Below are positions 44,507 through 52,749 of a stretch of 64,000 bases of DNA, piece after piece (position 1 is the stretch's first letter; every line of letters begins with the position of its first letter). A model generated the notes under the pieces. That model saw only the letters and a program-made list of their open reading frames with translations, searched no databases and was not told the origin of the DNA. This DNA comes from JAWAAW01 sp964353335. Its GTDB lineage: Archaea > Nanobdellota > Nanobdellia > Woesearchaeales > ARS49. Location of the stretch: assembly GCA_964353335.1 (NCBI GenBank), contig CAYGVI010000004.1, forward strand, positions 1 to 64,000. The letters run 5' to 3'. Made by a program: the position numbers and the translations under genes.

Positions 44507-44809
44507 ATGGGGCTTGTTGAAAAACAAAATTCGCTTCTAATCGGAATGGATAAAACATTTGAAAAAATTAGCATCTTATTCGAAAATACTAAAAAGGAAC
44601 TTTGTAAAACGAACACAGAATATGGTTTTCTTCAAGAAAAAAACAGGCTTGATCCTATTGGACTTCTTCGTCAGAAAAGAACTGCAAATATAATGTATGC
44701 GTCTATTTATAAACGCTTTGCAGAACGTCTTGCTCAGATTGTTGCCGAATACGAGGAACTAGCAGAGCATTACGAAGCACAAGCAAAATCCAAGTCGCCT
44801 GTATATTGA
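44507..44809 (+). CDS. Unknown protein (100 aa)
   Basis: Unrecognised helical protein (ENTKKELCKTNTEYGFLQEK; RFAERLAQIVAEYEELAEHYEA), likely coiled coil. Base use is more AT-rich than its neighbours, a possible sign of acquisition. The ATG at 44507 with AGAGGA upstream is preferred over an in-frame TTG at 44486. A TATA-like TTTTAATATTTGG (about 44477-44489) lies before it. It sits just downstream of the 59-nt element. Confidence 0.65.
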   Translation: MGLVEKQNSLLIGMDKTFEKISILFENTKKELCKTNTEYGFLQEKNRLDPIGLLRQKRTANIMYASIYKRFAERLAQIVAEYEELAEHYEAQAKSKSPVY

Positions 44810-44863
44810 AAATCCTAGACGTGTCTCGTTGTCGTTATTTGGAGTTCGCATTATTGAATGAAG

Positions 44864-46567
44864 TTACTTATGCGTAAACCAGAAAATCAGCTTGTCGCCC
44901 TGCTTCTTGTCAAGGCGGACAAAGCCAAAGCGTTCGAACTGAATGATTGTCCCTTCCTTTAATTCCTTTAAGCCTGCCTCGCCATAGCCTGTCTTTCTTG
45001 AGCCGTCAGGAAGCAAAACCTCGACTTTTACAAGCTCTGTGCTGAAAGGAAGCCAGTGCATTATGCGCGCGCCTTTCTCGCGGTACTCTTCAACATTGCG
45101 TGAGTGGAATTTGAAATCATTGCCTTGCTTTTCAAAGTTGCCGCACTCCATCAGCCTGTAAAGCTTGCCATCCTCAATCAGCTCTGCGTCGTCCTTTGCG
45201 ATGTAGAACTGCTCCCAGGTCTCAAACTTCCTCCTGCCCCTTTCCGGATGGTCAGGGTGCAGGCCAAGCTCAACAGTTTGCTTTGGAGCGCCAACAATCC
45301 TTATCTCAACAGGATTGCAGATGAAAAAATACCTGTTTGCAATCGGCTCAAGCAGTTTCCTGTTGTGAGCGTCAATTGTCTTGAAAAATTCGTCAAGCGA
45401 AACATTCTTGTCATTCTCGCCGAGCCCGATGTCAAGCGCGAACTGGATAAAAGCGTCAGGCTGATAACCGCGCCTTCGCAAAGCGGCAATGAAAGGAAGC
45501 CTTATGTCATCCCAGCCGGCGTATTCGCCTCGCTCAATTGCCTGCCTTGTCTTTGTTGTTGACAGTTCAAAGCCCTCGAAGTTAATCCTGCCGACATACA
45601 TGTGCACAGGCATCTTCCAGCCAAAAGCGTCAAAGATGTGCTTCTGCCTTTTCTCATTGTCCATGTGGTCTTTTCCGCGGATAGTGTGGGTCATTCCCTG
45701 CTCGTAATCATCAATCGCAACAGACAAATTCATCAAAGGCCAGACTTTTTCCTTTGTGCCTGTGCGCGGGTGCGTGTGATGGTTTATTCTCATCGCAGGC
45801 CAGTCTCGCATTGCAGGATTTGGGTCATTGATGTTTGTCTTAATCCTCAGCACTGCCTCGCCTGGCTCATAGCCCGCGAACATCTTGTCCCATCTTAACT
45901 GCTGTTCCTTAAGCTCAAGGTCCCGGCACTTGCAGGATTTTTTCTTCATAATTAATTCGCGGAAGACATCAGGATTGCAAGTGCAAACGTATGCCTTGCC
46001 CATATTGACAAGCTTTTCAGCATAATCATAGTAAGTGTGCAAACGGTCTGACTGGATGATGACCTTTTTGACATTTCCTTTTGTGAACCACTGCGCGTCC
46101 TCCTCAAGCATCTTGTAGGCAGGAGGGTAAATGTTTTCAGGGTTTGTGTCCTCAATCCTAAGTATGAATGTGCCATTGTACTTCCTGCAGTATTCGGAAT
46201 TAAGCCCGCTGACAAGAGCGTGGCCAATGTGCAATGGTCCTGACGGAGAAGGGGCAACCCTCATCACGACTTTTCCCATCTCAGCATCTTTCAATTCCTT
46301 CAAGACGTGCTCCTGCTTCTCGTGCTTTACCTCAAGTAATTCAGGAGCTGTCTTCTCAAGCTCTGCCCTTTGCTGGTCAACAGGAATAAGATTGACTGCC
46401 TCAACAACTGCTGCGATTTCCTTGCTTAACGTCTTGAGCTCTTTCTTTATGTCAGGCTTTTCAGAAAGAAGTTTTCCAAGAACTGCTCCAAAATTAGCCT
46501 TGCCTTCATAATGGACGGCATTAGCCAGGGCATACTTCCGCGCAAGAGCCTCAAGTTCCTTTTCCAT
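44864..46567 (-). CDS. gltX: Glutamyl-tRNA synthetase (archaeal type)
   Basis: Attaches glutamate to tRNA(Glu), and in archaea usually also to tRNA(Gln) for later amidation. The 567-residue class I synthetase has an N-terminal helical extension (1-95), the HIGH motif PLHIGHALVSG, LRIEDTNPE, a zinc-type Cys cluster CTCN...CKC, and the KMSKS equivalent LSTTKTRQAIERGEY. The C-terminal beta-barrel anticodon domain is of the GlnRS-like archaeal type. A strong TATA (CTTTATATATAGG, 46586-46598) lies about 20-30 nt before the ATG. Divergent from the gene at 46651. Confidence 0.96.
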   Translation of the reverse strand: MEKELEALARKYALANAVHYEGKANFGAVLGKLLSEKPDIKKELKTLSKEIAAVVEAVNLIPVDQQRAELEKTAPELLEVKHEKQEHVLKELKDAEMGKVVMRVAPSPSGPLHIGHALVSGLNSEYCRKYNGTFILRIEDTNPENIYPPAYKMLEEDAQWFTKGNVKKVIIQSDRLHTYYDYAEKLVNMGKAYVCTCNPDVFRELIMKKKSCKCRDLELKEQQLRWDKMFAGYEPGEAVLRIKTNINDPNPAMRDWPAMRINHHTHPRTGTKEKVWPLMNLSVAIDDYEQGMTHTIRGKDHMDNEKRQKHIFDAFGWKMPVHMYVGRINFEGFELSTTKTRQAIERGEYAGWDDIRLPFIAALRRRGYQPDAFIQFALDIGLGENDKNVSLDEFFKTIDAHNRKLLEPIANRYFFICNPVEIRIVGAPKQTVELGLHPDHPERGRRKFETWEQFYIAKDDAELIEDGKLYRLMECGNFEKQGNDFKFHSRNVEEYREKGARIMHWLPFSTELVKVEVLLPDGSRKTGYGEAGLKELKEGTIIQFERFGFVRLDKKQGDKLIFWFTHK

Positions 46568-46650
46568 ACACGTAACGGTATCTGTCCTATATATAAAGAT
46601 TACAGCAGCATTGCACCAGTTTTAAATAAGCCACGCATTTTCCGGGCTTG

Positions 46651-47316
46651 ATGGCAATCAGGGGAAACAAGGGATTCAGGCTTGAACAACTTGTGAGCAC
46701 TGCAGACGAAATTGAGCCAGCGCTTCCTGACAAGCCGGTAATCACAGACAAATCACCAAGAGACGTGATTTCTTACAAGGGAAGGATTTTTGAAGTGCCC
46801 ATTGACATGATTTATTATCTTGCGGACCTTCCCCCAAACCTTAAGGCAAGAATCAGGCGGGCAGAAGAATATGGAATGAATAATATGTCCCCTGACGGCG
46901 CATACGGCTGCTGGTACTGCAACCACAACCAGAACAATATCGCGCGGCTTCTTTCAAGCCCTGCAGCAGATGGGCAATGCATCATTCTCAACAGCCCAGG
47001 AACACCGGGAATTTCTGTGGAAAACTGCATTTATGAGGGAAGGGGCACTGTTCAATGGGCCACGACTTTTCTCAACAAGAAAAAATTAACCACGGTAATG
47101 GCGCAAAAGACCCCTTGTGTTGTTTATGACGCGATGATTGAGGTCCTTGCTGAAAAAGGGCTGTTTGATGAGTACGAAGTCAAGGGAAGGGAGTTCAATT
47201 ACCAGACTATTGAAGATCTGAAAAAAGACCCCGCATTGGAGGACAAGTGCAGCAGCCCACTCAGCATTATTGCAAGAACAAAACTGTATCTCAGGAATCT
47301 TTTCCGCAGACAGTAA
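46651..47316 (+). CDS. Unknown protein (221 aa)
   Basis: Unrecognised soluble protein. It contains GCWYCNHNQNN (a CxxC pair) and CIILNSPGTPGISVENCIYEGRG; the four Cys could form a metal site. The start at 46651 (MAIRGNKG) lies 21-30 nt after a TATA (TTTAAATAAG, 46621-46630), consistent with a leaderless mRNA. It is followed by the thioredoxin-fold gene, which has its own TATA and ribosome site. Confidence 0.7.
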   Translation: MAIRGNKGFRLEQLVSTADEIEPALPDKPVITDKSPRDVISYKGRIFEVPIDMIYYLADLPPNLKARIRRAEEYGMNNMSPDGAYGCWYCNHNQNNIARLLSSPAADGQCIILNSPGTPGISVENCIYEGRGTVQWATTFLNKKKLTTVMAQKTPCVVYDAMIEVLAEKGLFDEYEVKGREFNYQTIEDLKKDPALEDKCSSPLSIIARTKLYLRNLFRRQ

Positions 47317-47371
47317 TAACTCCATAAAATTTATAAACCACCCGCATCAGGAGGGGGATTGGTGGTTACTT

Positions 47372-48496
47372 ATGACTCATGAAAAAGGAATTAAGCTTAA
47401 TGTAAGGGTATTGAACGCGTTTCTGATTATCGGGCTTGTGATTGTCCTTCTTGTGGGGCTTTATGCAACACAGTGGAACAAGCCAAAGGCAGAAGAGCCA
47501 AAGGCGCCTGTTAAGCAGGCAAATTTGCTTGTCACTGTTATCGCGCCGCCAAAGTGCGATGACTGCTTTGACAAGGCGGCTTACGCAGCGGCAATAAGGC
47601 AGCTGCCAAACGTCAATGTCACAGAAAACAACCTTGAATACAACAGCACAGAGGCAAAAGAGCTCATAACAAAGTACAATATTGGAAGGCTTCCTGCTGC
47701 GATTGTTACAGGAGAGACAGCAAACCTCTCGCTGACAAGCTTCAAGGAAAAGGAAGGCGCTTATTACTTTGACGACACCCCTCCGCCATACTACAATGTG
47801 AGCCAGAGGAGGGTTATCGGCAGGATATCAATAACCTACATCACCAGCACTGCGTGCCCGAACTGCTTTGATATTACCCAATTCAGCGAGCAGCTCAAGG
47901 GAGTCGGTGTGGCAATATCCGCCCAAAGGAAAATAGATGCGTCTGACAAGGATGCGCAGGCAATGATAACAAAGTACCGCATAACAAAGATTCCTGCAAT
48001 GCTCATCTCAGGCGACGCGCTTGAATACGCGGTTGTCGCGCAGGTGTGGTCATTGGTCGGAACCCAGGAAAGCGACGGAATGCTTGTGATGCGCAATATC
48101 TCAGCGCCTTACTATGACTTCGCAGACAGCAAGGTGCACGGGCTTGTGACCATCACGTACATAACTGACACGTCCTGCACAGACTGCTACAATGTCTCAA
48201 TGCACAAGGACGTGCTCAAGCAGAGCTTTGGAATGGCATTTGCGCCTGACAAGTCTGTTGACCTCTCCACAAAGGCAGGAAAGGACCTTGTGAAGAAGTA
48301 CGGCATAAGATATGTGCCCACACTTCTGCTTGACAAGGAGGCTGCTGCATACGGCTCGCTCAATGAAGCCTGGCAGCAGGTTGGAGTGATTGCAGATGAC
48401 GGAAATTATGTCTTCAGCAACATCAACATGCTTGGGGGAATAACCTTCAAGGACCTGGAGACAAACCAAACCAATACGACGCCAGCAGCGCAGTAA
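47372..48496 (+). CDS. Membrane-anchored protein with three thioredoxin/glutaredoxin-like domains
   Basis: Predicted extracytoplasmic thiol protein, 374 residues. One N-terminal membrane helix (about 12-32) is followed by three consecutive alpha/beta repeats of about 105 residues. Each begins with a beta strand leading to a CxxC motif: CDDC 62-65, CPNC 162-165, CTDC 269-272. Each then has a helix, a KYxI/xxP motif with the expected cis-Pro (GRLPA, TKIPA, RYVPT), and a short beta segment. No catalytic enzyme domain follows; the tail has NQTNTT sequons. A TATA (AATTTATAAACC, about 47326-47338) and GGTGGTTA ribosome site support the start. A role in disulfide exchange on surface proteins is inferred. 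Confidence 0.85.
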   Translation: MTHEKGIKLNVRVLNAFLIIGLVIVLLVGLYATQWNKPKAEEPKAPVKQANLLVTVIAPPKCDDCFDKAAYAAAIRQLPNVNVTENNLEYNSTEAKELITKYNIGRLPAAIVTGETANLSLTSFKEKEGAYYFDDTPPPYYNVSQRRVIGRISITYITSTACPNCFDITQFSEQLKGVGVAISAQRKIDASDKDAQAMITKYRITKIPAMLISGDALEYAVVAQVWSLVGTQESDGMLVMRNISAPYYDFADSKVHGLVTITYITDTSCTDCYNVSMHKDVLKQSFGMAFAPDKSVDLSTKAGKDLVKKYGIRYVPTLLLDKEAAAYGSLNEAWQQVGVIADDGNYVFSNINMLGGITFKDLETNQTNTTPAAQ

Positions 48497-48504
48497 GAAT
48501 AACA

Positions 48505-48530
48505 CTTTTTCTTTTATTATTTTTTATTAA
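48505..48530 (+). terminator. T-rich termination region
   Basis: Runs of T (CTTTTTCTTTTATTATTTTTTATT) directly follow the stop of the thioredoxin-fold gene in a convergent spacer. This fits archaeal oligo-T termination on the plus strand. Confidence 0.55.
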
Positions 48531-48538
48531 TGCTTTAG

Positions 48539-49108
48539 TTATTGCACCATTCCGAATTTCTTATTTTTTGCGGTCATTTTTATTAAATGCTGCAGGCTTT
48601 TTTGAAACATCTCCCCGCCATGCCGCCTGCGGCTTTCAATAAAACCTATGCGCACTTTTTTGTAGCCTTCTGGGAAACTCTGGAAATTTTCCCATGCCTG
48701 CTTATCAGCTTTTAATGCTTTGATTATGTCTGCGGCGATAACTAATCCCTCTTTCTCGTCTTTGGATTTGTCAAAGATTTTTGAAATTGCTTTCAATCCC
48801 ATAGCGGTCATTTTCTTTTCTTTAATGAGCCGGCGGATGCGCTCCTTATTCATCTCAGAGAGACTGCTTTTCTGTTTTCTTGGGGTAAATCTCTGGGCAA
48901 ATTTCTCTTCATCAATGCCTTTGATAGTACTGTCTATCCATCCATAGCAGAGCGCTTCTTCAACAGCATCATTGTAGGGTATTCTTGGTTTGCCAGATGA
49001 TTTTCTATGATACACAAGCCAGATTTCTTTTTCTTTATCCTGATTTTTAGCAAGCCATGAGCGCCAATCTTGTCTATTGGTCGCACATAATGTTTTCCCT
49101 AGCTTCAT
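48539..49108 (-). CDS. YdeI/OmpD-associated-like family protein
   Basis: A 189-residue soluble protein matching the bacterial YdeI/OmdA family: DWRSWLAKNQDKEKEIWLVYHRKSSGKPRIPYNDAVEEALCYGWIDST, KGIDEEKFAQRFTPRKQKSSLSEMN, and the C-terminal helical region SFPEGYKKVRIGFIESRRRHG. Members are implicated in peptide or bacteriocin tolerance in bacteria, but the biochemical role is unclear. The gene is typical of bacteria and uncommon in archaea, so acquisition by transfer is likely. It lies 190 nt downstream (minus direction) of the second 59-nt element. Confidence 0.85.
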   Translation of the reverse strand: MKLGKTLCATNRQDWRSWLAKNQDKEKEIWLVYHRKSSGKPRIPYNDAVEEALCYGWIDSTIKGIDEEKFAQRFTPRKQKSSLSEMNKERIRRLIKEKKMTAMGLKAISKIFDKSKDEKEGLVIAADIIKALKADKQAWENFQSFPEGYKKVRIGFIESRRRHGGEMFQKSLQHLIKMTAKNKKFGMVQ

Positions 49109-49180
49109 ATTTCGTTAAAGAATTGCTTGAAACTTATAAAACATTCTTAAGGCGCAAACTCAATAAAATGACGCAGACTC

Positions 49181-49290
49181 CAATTGGCTCGCTTCGCTCG
49201 CAACAAGACACTCGCTGCGAATTCGCTTCCTCACTGCGCTCCACCCGGTTCCGCTTGCTCGTCAGCTCATTCAGCAGCTCGGAATAAATA
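49181..49290. repeat. Palindrome-rich GCTCGCTTCGCTCGC spacer
   Basis: The 275-nt gap between the YdeI-like gene and the zinc-ribbon gene holds GGCTCGCTTCGCTCGC (about 49186-49201), GCGAATTCGC, and several near repeats of the CTCGCTTCGC type. The string CTCGCTTCGCTCGC also occurs inside the FKBP gene. No coding signal is seen on either strand. Confidence 0.6.
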
Positions 49291-49299
49291 AAGAGAAAT

Positions 49300-49358
49300 A
49301 ACTTCCATTATCGTTGGCACCGCGACTGGAAGGAGCCGTTACTTATCGCAGTCGTTTA
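49300..49358 (-). repeat. 59-nt dispersed element, copy 2 (inverted)
   Basis: Reverse-complement copy of the element at 44384-44442, with identical length and internal spacing. On the minus strand it reads TAAACGAC, nine variable bases, then TAACGGCTCCTT, CAGTCGCGGTGCCAA and TGGAAGTT. The two copies enclose 4.9 kb, including gltX. Confidence 0.85.
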
Positions 49359-49383
49359 GTCGTCGTTAACGCAGTTCGTTGCC

Positions 49384-49530
49384 CTAAATGTTCTGCACTA
49401 ACTGGTCTGCAGCAGGAAGAAAATCCTCTTCAACAGTTGCCTTGCCGCAGTATGGGCAGAGGTTGGGTGAGTAATTTCTTGTAAACTTCCAGTTGCACGT
49501 CCCACACCTGAATTTCTTCTTATCAACCAT
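49384..49530 (-). CDS. Small zinc-ribbon protein (48 aa)
   Basis: Reading the minus strand from the ATG at 49530 gives 48 residues: MVDKKKFRCGTCNWKF, then NLCPYCGKATVEED, ending AADQLVQNI. C9, C12, C25 and C28 form a rubredoxin/zinc-ribbon pair. A TATA (CTTAAATAG, about 49564-49573) and a GGTGGAGA ribosome site just before the ATG support it as real. It is too short to assign a function; such proteins commonly bind RNA or act in transcription. Confidence 0.75.
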   Translation of the reverse strand: MVDKKKFRCGTCNWKFTRNYSPNLCPYCGKATVEEDFLPAADQLVQNI

Positions 49531-49593
49531 ACTCTCCACCATTCCCCAGTAGGTATTTACTCTATTTAAGCTTTTATCTTTTTGGATAGAATT

Positions 49594-50313
49594 CTACTGC
49601 TTTACCCCGATATAAATTCCCCTTCCAATCGGCCCTGGCTCAATGAATTGTGCCTTAAAGCCTGCCTTTTTCATTATCGCAAGGGTCTTGTCAACCTCAA
49701 ACAGGCCCATCTGGTGCTGTTCTGTGAAATGCCTTATTCCTTTGTTCCTCTCTGCGATAGTGTAGTGCATATCCATTATTGAGACATTGCCTTTGACAGT
49801 TGAAAAGTCAACCCTCGCTATCTTGATTTCAGGATGGGCATATGTTGCCAGGCTTACATAGCCGTGTTTAAACTGCTTTTTCGTAAACCATGGCTCTATT
49901 ATGGCAACTCCGCCTTTTTTCAAATGCCTTGTAAAATTCCTGATTGTCTTTTTGAGGTTCGCATAGGTCTTGACATATCCAATCGAGCTGAAAAGGCAGG
50001 TTATGACATCAAACTTCTTCCCAAACCTGAAATTAATCATGTTTCCCTTTTTGAAAACAACGCCAGGGATCCTTTTCCTAGCGACTTTGAGCATTCCCTT
50101 GTTGATGTCAGTGCCTGTGCATTTGAATCTGCTTTTCAAATACTGCAAATGTTTTCCTGTGCCGCAAGCAACTTCAAGCAGGTCATTGCCGTCTGACTGC
50201 TTGTGCTTCCTGATGAGCCTGATGATTCCTTCTGCCTCTTTTTTGTAATCTTTGCCGCTGTAAACTAAATCATAATACTTTGCCAAATCCTCATAAATCA
50301 GCGGCTGCTTCAT
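49594..50313 (-). CDS. Class I SAM-dependent methyltransferase
   Basis: A 239-residue methyltransferase. Motif I is LLEVACGTGKHLQYL, the acidic residue after beta 2 is in CTGTDINKGMLK, and motif IV is FDVITCLFSSIGY. The C terminus is GIYIGVKQ. The substrate is unknown. Its ATG overlaps the end of the MFS transporter gene (ATGA), suggesting they are co-translated and possibly act on the same small molecule. Confidence 0.88.
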   Translation of the reverse strand: MKQPLIYEDLAKYYDLVYSGKDYKKEAEGIIRLIRKHKQSDGNDLLEVACGTGKHLQYLKSRFKCTGTDINKGMLKVARKRIPGVVFKKGNMINFRFGKKFDVITCLFSSIGYVKTYANLKKTIRNFTRHLKKGGVAIIEPWFTKKQFKHGYVSLATYAHPEIKIARVDFSTVKGNVSIMDMHYTIAERNKGIRHFTEQHQMGLFEVDKTLAIMKKAGFKAQFIEPGPIGRGIYIGVKQ

Positions 50314-51518
50314 TTTTCACCGTGATTATCCGGAACAAAATGCAGAGAAATCAATCCAAGCACAAAGAACACTGCAAGTGAAACCAAAGCGGCTTTGTCG
50401 CTGTAAGCAGTCGCAAGGTAGCCGTAAATTATGGGTCCGAGTATACCTGAGAACTTGCCTGCCAGTTCAGAAAAGCCAAAGAACTGGCCCAATTCCTTCT
50501 TAGGGCTGAGTGTAATCAGCAATGGGCGCGTTGAAGTCCACACTGCTCCAAGAGCCACACCGCCAAGAAGCCCTCCAAGAACAAACATGCCGTATGACTG
50601 CACTGAGAACAAAACTCCAAGCACAATAAGCCACAAAAATCCAGATATCATCAGTGTCTTCTTGGGCCCGATTGAATCAGTAAGCCTGCCAAAGAAATAG
50701 CTTCCAATAGCAGCAGAGAAAGCAAATAACGCATAAACCACAACAAATGACTGTGTCTCAAGCCCGATAGCGCTCCTGCCGTAAAGATACAAAAACACAA
50801 TAACCGCAGTCAGTGCGTCAACAAACATGAAAGTCGTAATCAGATAAGGAATAAGCCCTTTGTGGTGCTTCAGCCTGTGCAAAGTGTTCAAAACATCCTG
50901 TATTGCGTGATGGGCGCAGGTGTGCATTGACTCCTTTATGCGGTTCTTCCTCTCCTTAACTCCAAGGAAAAGGAACAATGAGAAGCCAAGGAAAATAACA
51001 GCTGTGACAGTGAACATTGCCTTTGTGCCTTCAAGGCTTTCCCAGCCGAGAGTGTGCAAAACAATCGCTGCTATTCCCAAACTAATCAAAGTGCCAAGAT
51101 AGCCAAGGCCGATTCCAATGCCTGAGATTTTGCCATACTCCTTGCTCTCGCCAAGCGATGGAATCATTGCATTGTAAGTTGTCAAAGCAGCGTGATACAG
51201 GAAGTTCGCAATTAATCCGAGGAGCAATGCTGCCTTCAAGCCAACAAGAGGAACAAACAGCGTGGCTGCGCAGCAAAAGAAAGTGAATATTGCGATAAAA
51301 GGCATCCTTTGCTTTGTCCTGTCAGACCACGCGCCAATAATAGGAACAAATACTGCGACAAGGAACATTGATATCCCGAACACAAGCCCAATCTGGAACT
51401 TGTTGCCTCCAAGAAACTCAGTAACATACTTGGGAAAAAAGAAAGTCACAAAAAGCGCAGAAAAAGCAGTATTCGCAAGGTCATACATGCCCCAATAAAA
51501 CACATCTTTTTTACGCAT
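50310..51518 (-). CDS. MFS transporter, UMF1/Atg22-like
   Basis: Cytoplasmic membrane transporter with about 12 hydrophobic segments, 402 residues. The N terminus FYWGMYDLANTAFSALFVTFFFP and IGAWSDRTKQRMP match the UMF1 (vacuole effluxer Atg22-like) branch; the second half has FFGRLTDSIGPKKTL, the repeated MFS loop motif. The substrate is unknown. The start at 51518 (MRKKDV) is preferred because a TATA (TATTTAAAAGC, about 51539-51549) lies 21-31 nt upstream; a longer ORF would run through it. Divergent from the gene at 51609. Confidence 0.9.
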   Translation of the reverse strand: MRKKDVFYWGMYDLANTAFSALFVTFFFPKYVTEFLGGNKFQIGLVFGISMFLVAVFVPIIGAWSDRTKQRMPFIAIFTFFCCAATLFVPLVGLKAALLLGLIANFLYHAALTTYNAMIPSLGESKEYGKISGIGIGLGYLGTLISLGIAAIVLHTLGWESLEGTKAMFTVTAVIFLGFSLFLFLGVKERKNRIKESMHTCAHHAIQDVLNTLHRLKHHKGLIPYLITTFMFVDALTAVIVFLYLYGRSAIGLETQSFVVVYALFAFSAAIGSYFFGRLTDSIGPKKTLMISGFLWLIVLGVLFSVQSYGMFVLGGLLGGVALGAVWTSTRPLLITLSPKKELGQFFGFSELAGKFSGILGPIIYGYLATAYSDKAALVSLAVFFVLGLISLHFVPDNHGEK

Positions 51519-51608
51519 ACGACGAGGAGGCAAAACCGCTTTTAAATATGTTTCGTAGAGGGAAGGTGGTAACACAGAAATATAAATGACATGAGTTTTA
51601 GCATACTA

Positions 51609-52082
51609 ATGGCAAATCGGGCGAGACCATGGGCAGTACAAGGGGTGGCAGTCCGCGCCGCTGAGGCAGCCCATAAGCAAGAACAAAGAAAAGCAGAACG
51701 TGCAAAAGAGAGAGCAGAACAAATCGCTGCTGAAAAAGAACTTGCAAGAGTGCGCCAATACATTAGAACAAATGTCTCATTCCTTCCATTTGAATCATAC
51801 CTTACAACAAACCCTGTATTTCACCGCGATATTGCTGACGGGGTTTATGCAACAATCACGCTCGCAGGCAGCGGTTCAAATGCAAGATCTGCGCTTGAAG
51901 ACCTTGCAATAGACGCATTACGCAACAATTGCAGTTTTGTAAGTGTAAACAATACTGTTGTATTGCCGGTGCGAAGCAAAGGAGCATATGCGGGCTATGA
52001 TTGGCACAAAACAACATTCTTGCCTCCTTCAGTGACTTATTTTGCAACAGGGTTTTACCGCAAAAAGCCAAAATCAAAGTAA
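51609..52082 (+). CDS. Unknown protein with coiled-coil N terminus (157 aa)
   Basis: Unrecognised. The N-terminal 55 residues form an Ala/Glu/Arg/Lys-rich helix (AAEAAHKQEQRKAERAKER); the remainder is a small alpha/beta domain (SLEDLAIDALR-type helix, GYDWHKTTFLPPSVTYFATGFY). The ATG at 51609 fits a TATA (AAATATAAATG, about 51578-51588) better than the ATG at 51591, which would lie too close to it. Confidence 0.68.
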   Translation: MANRARPWAVQGVAVRAAEAAHKQEQRKAERAKERAEQIAAEKELARVRQYIRTNVSFLPFESYLTTNPVFHRDIADGVYATITLAGSGSNARSALEDLAIDALRNNCSFVSVNNTVVLPVRSKGAYAGYDWHKTTFLPPSVTYFATGFYRKKPKSK

Positions 52083-52139
52083 TCAGTGAGAAACCTTTTT
52101 ATAGCCAATAACACGCTTTTTCTTTAAAAAGGGGAAAAC

Positions 52140-52748
52140 ATGTGCATACTTAAGTGGTTTATAGTGCCATTCATGAAGCTGTTTGTCTACGAGTCAAAAG
52201 GCTTCAAGAATATCCCCAAGCAGGGTCCGGCAATACTTGTCGCAAACCACTCAAGCTACATTGACGCTGTCCTTATGCGCTATTTTCCTGACTGGTTCGC
52301 AGGAAGAATGCCAAGGGGAATACAGTCAAGGGAATGGGTTGAAAAAAGCTGGTTCAGGAGGTTCATCTTCCTCACAATACTAAGGCAGATTCCAACAAAC
52401 GGCTCAGTATCAAAAGCGCTTGAGGCGCTGACACACGGAGAAATGCTAATGCTCTTCCCGGAAGGCGGAAGAAGCCCAGACGGAAAAATGCAGAAATGCG
52501 AACATACAGGGCTTGGGCTGTTGGCAGAAGTGACAGGAGTGCCGGTAATACCAATAGGAATAGAAGGAACATACAAGTGGTGGCCAAAACAAAAATTCCT
52601 GCCCACATTCAGGCCGAGATGCATTGCCATAAGGGCAGGCAAGCCAATGCAATTCAAGGGAAAGCAGTCAAAAAAGAACTTCCTTGACTTCCAAAGAAAA
52701 GTAATGCAAAAAGTCGCAAAATTAGCAAGGACAAAATACACTTACTAA
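52140..52748 (+). CDS. PlsC-like 1-acylglycerol-3-phosphate acyltransferase family
   Basis: Predicted membrane-associated acyltransferase, 202 residues. Catalytic HxxxxD is NHSSYID (H37, D42), and the glycerol-phosphate-binding motif is FPEGGRSPDG, with GVPVIPIGIEG further on. In bacteria PlsC esterifies lysophosphatidate. Archaeal lipids are ethers, so the acceptor here is uncertain. A TATA-like element (CTTTTTATAGCC, about 52092-52103) lies upstream. The PaaK-like ligase gene starts 1 nt after its stop, which suggests that ligase supplies an acyl or aryl donor. Confidence 0.9.
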   Translation: MCILKWFIVPFMKLFVYESKGFKNIPKQGPAILVANHSSYIDAVLMRYFPDWFAGRMPRGIQSREWVEKSWFRRFIFLTILRQIPTNGSVSKALEALTHGEMLMLFPEGGRSPDGKMQKCEHTGLGLLAEVTGVPVIPIGIEGTYKWWPKQKFLPTFRPRCIAIRAGKPMQFKGKQSKKNFLDFQRKVMQKVAKLARTKYTY

Positions 52749-52749
52749 C

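Noticed and set aside
49057..49287. 76-codon plus frame through the palindrome-rich spacer
   Set aside because: It starts inside the YdeI-like gene and reads through GCTCGCTTCGC repeats giving low-complexity Ser/Arg sequence.
44384..49358. Transposon bounded by the 59-nt inverted copies
   Set aside because: No transposase or recombinase gene lies between them and the enclosed block includes the essential gltX; kept only as one of several explanations in the findings.
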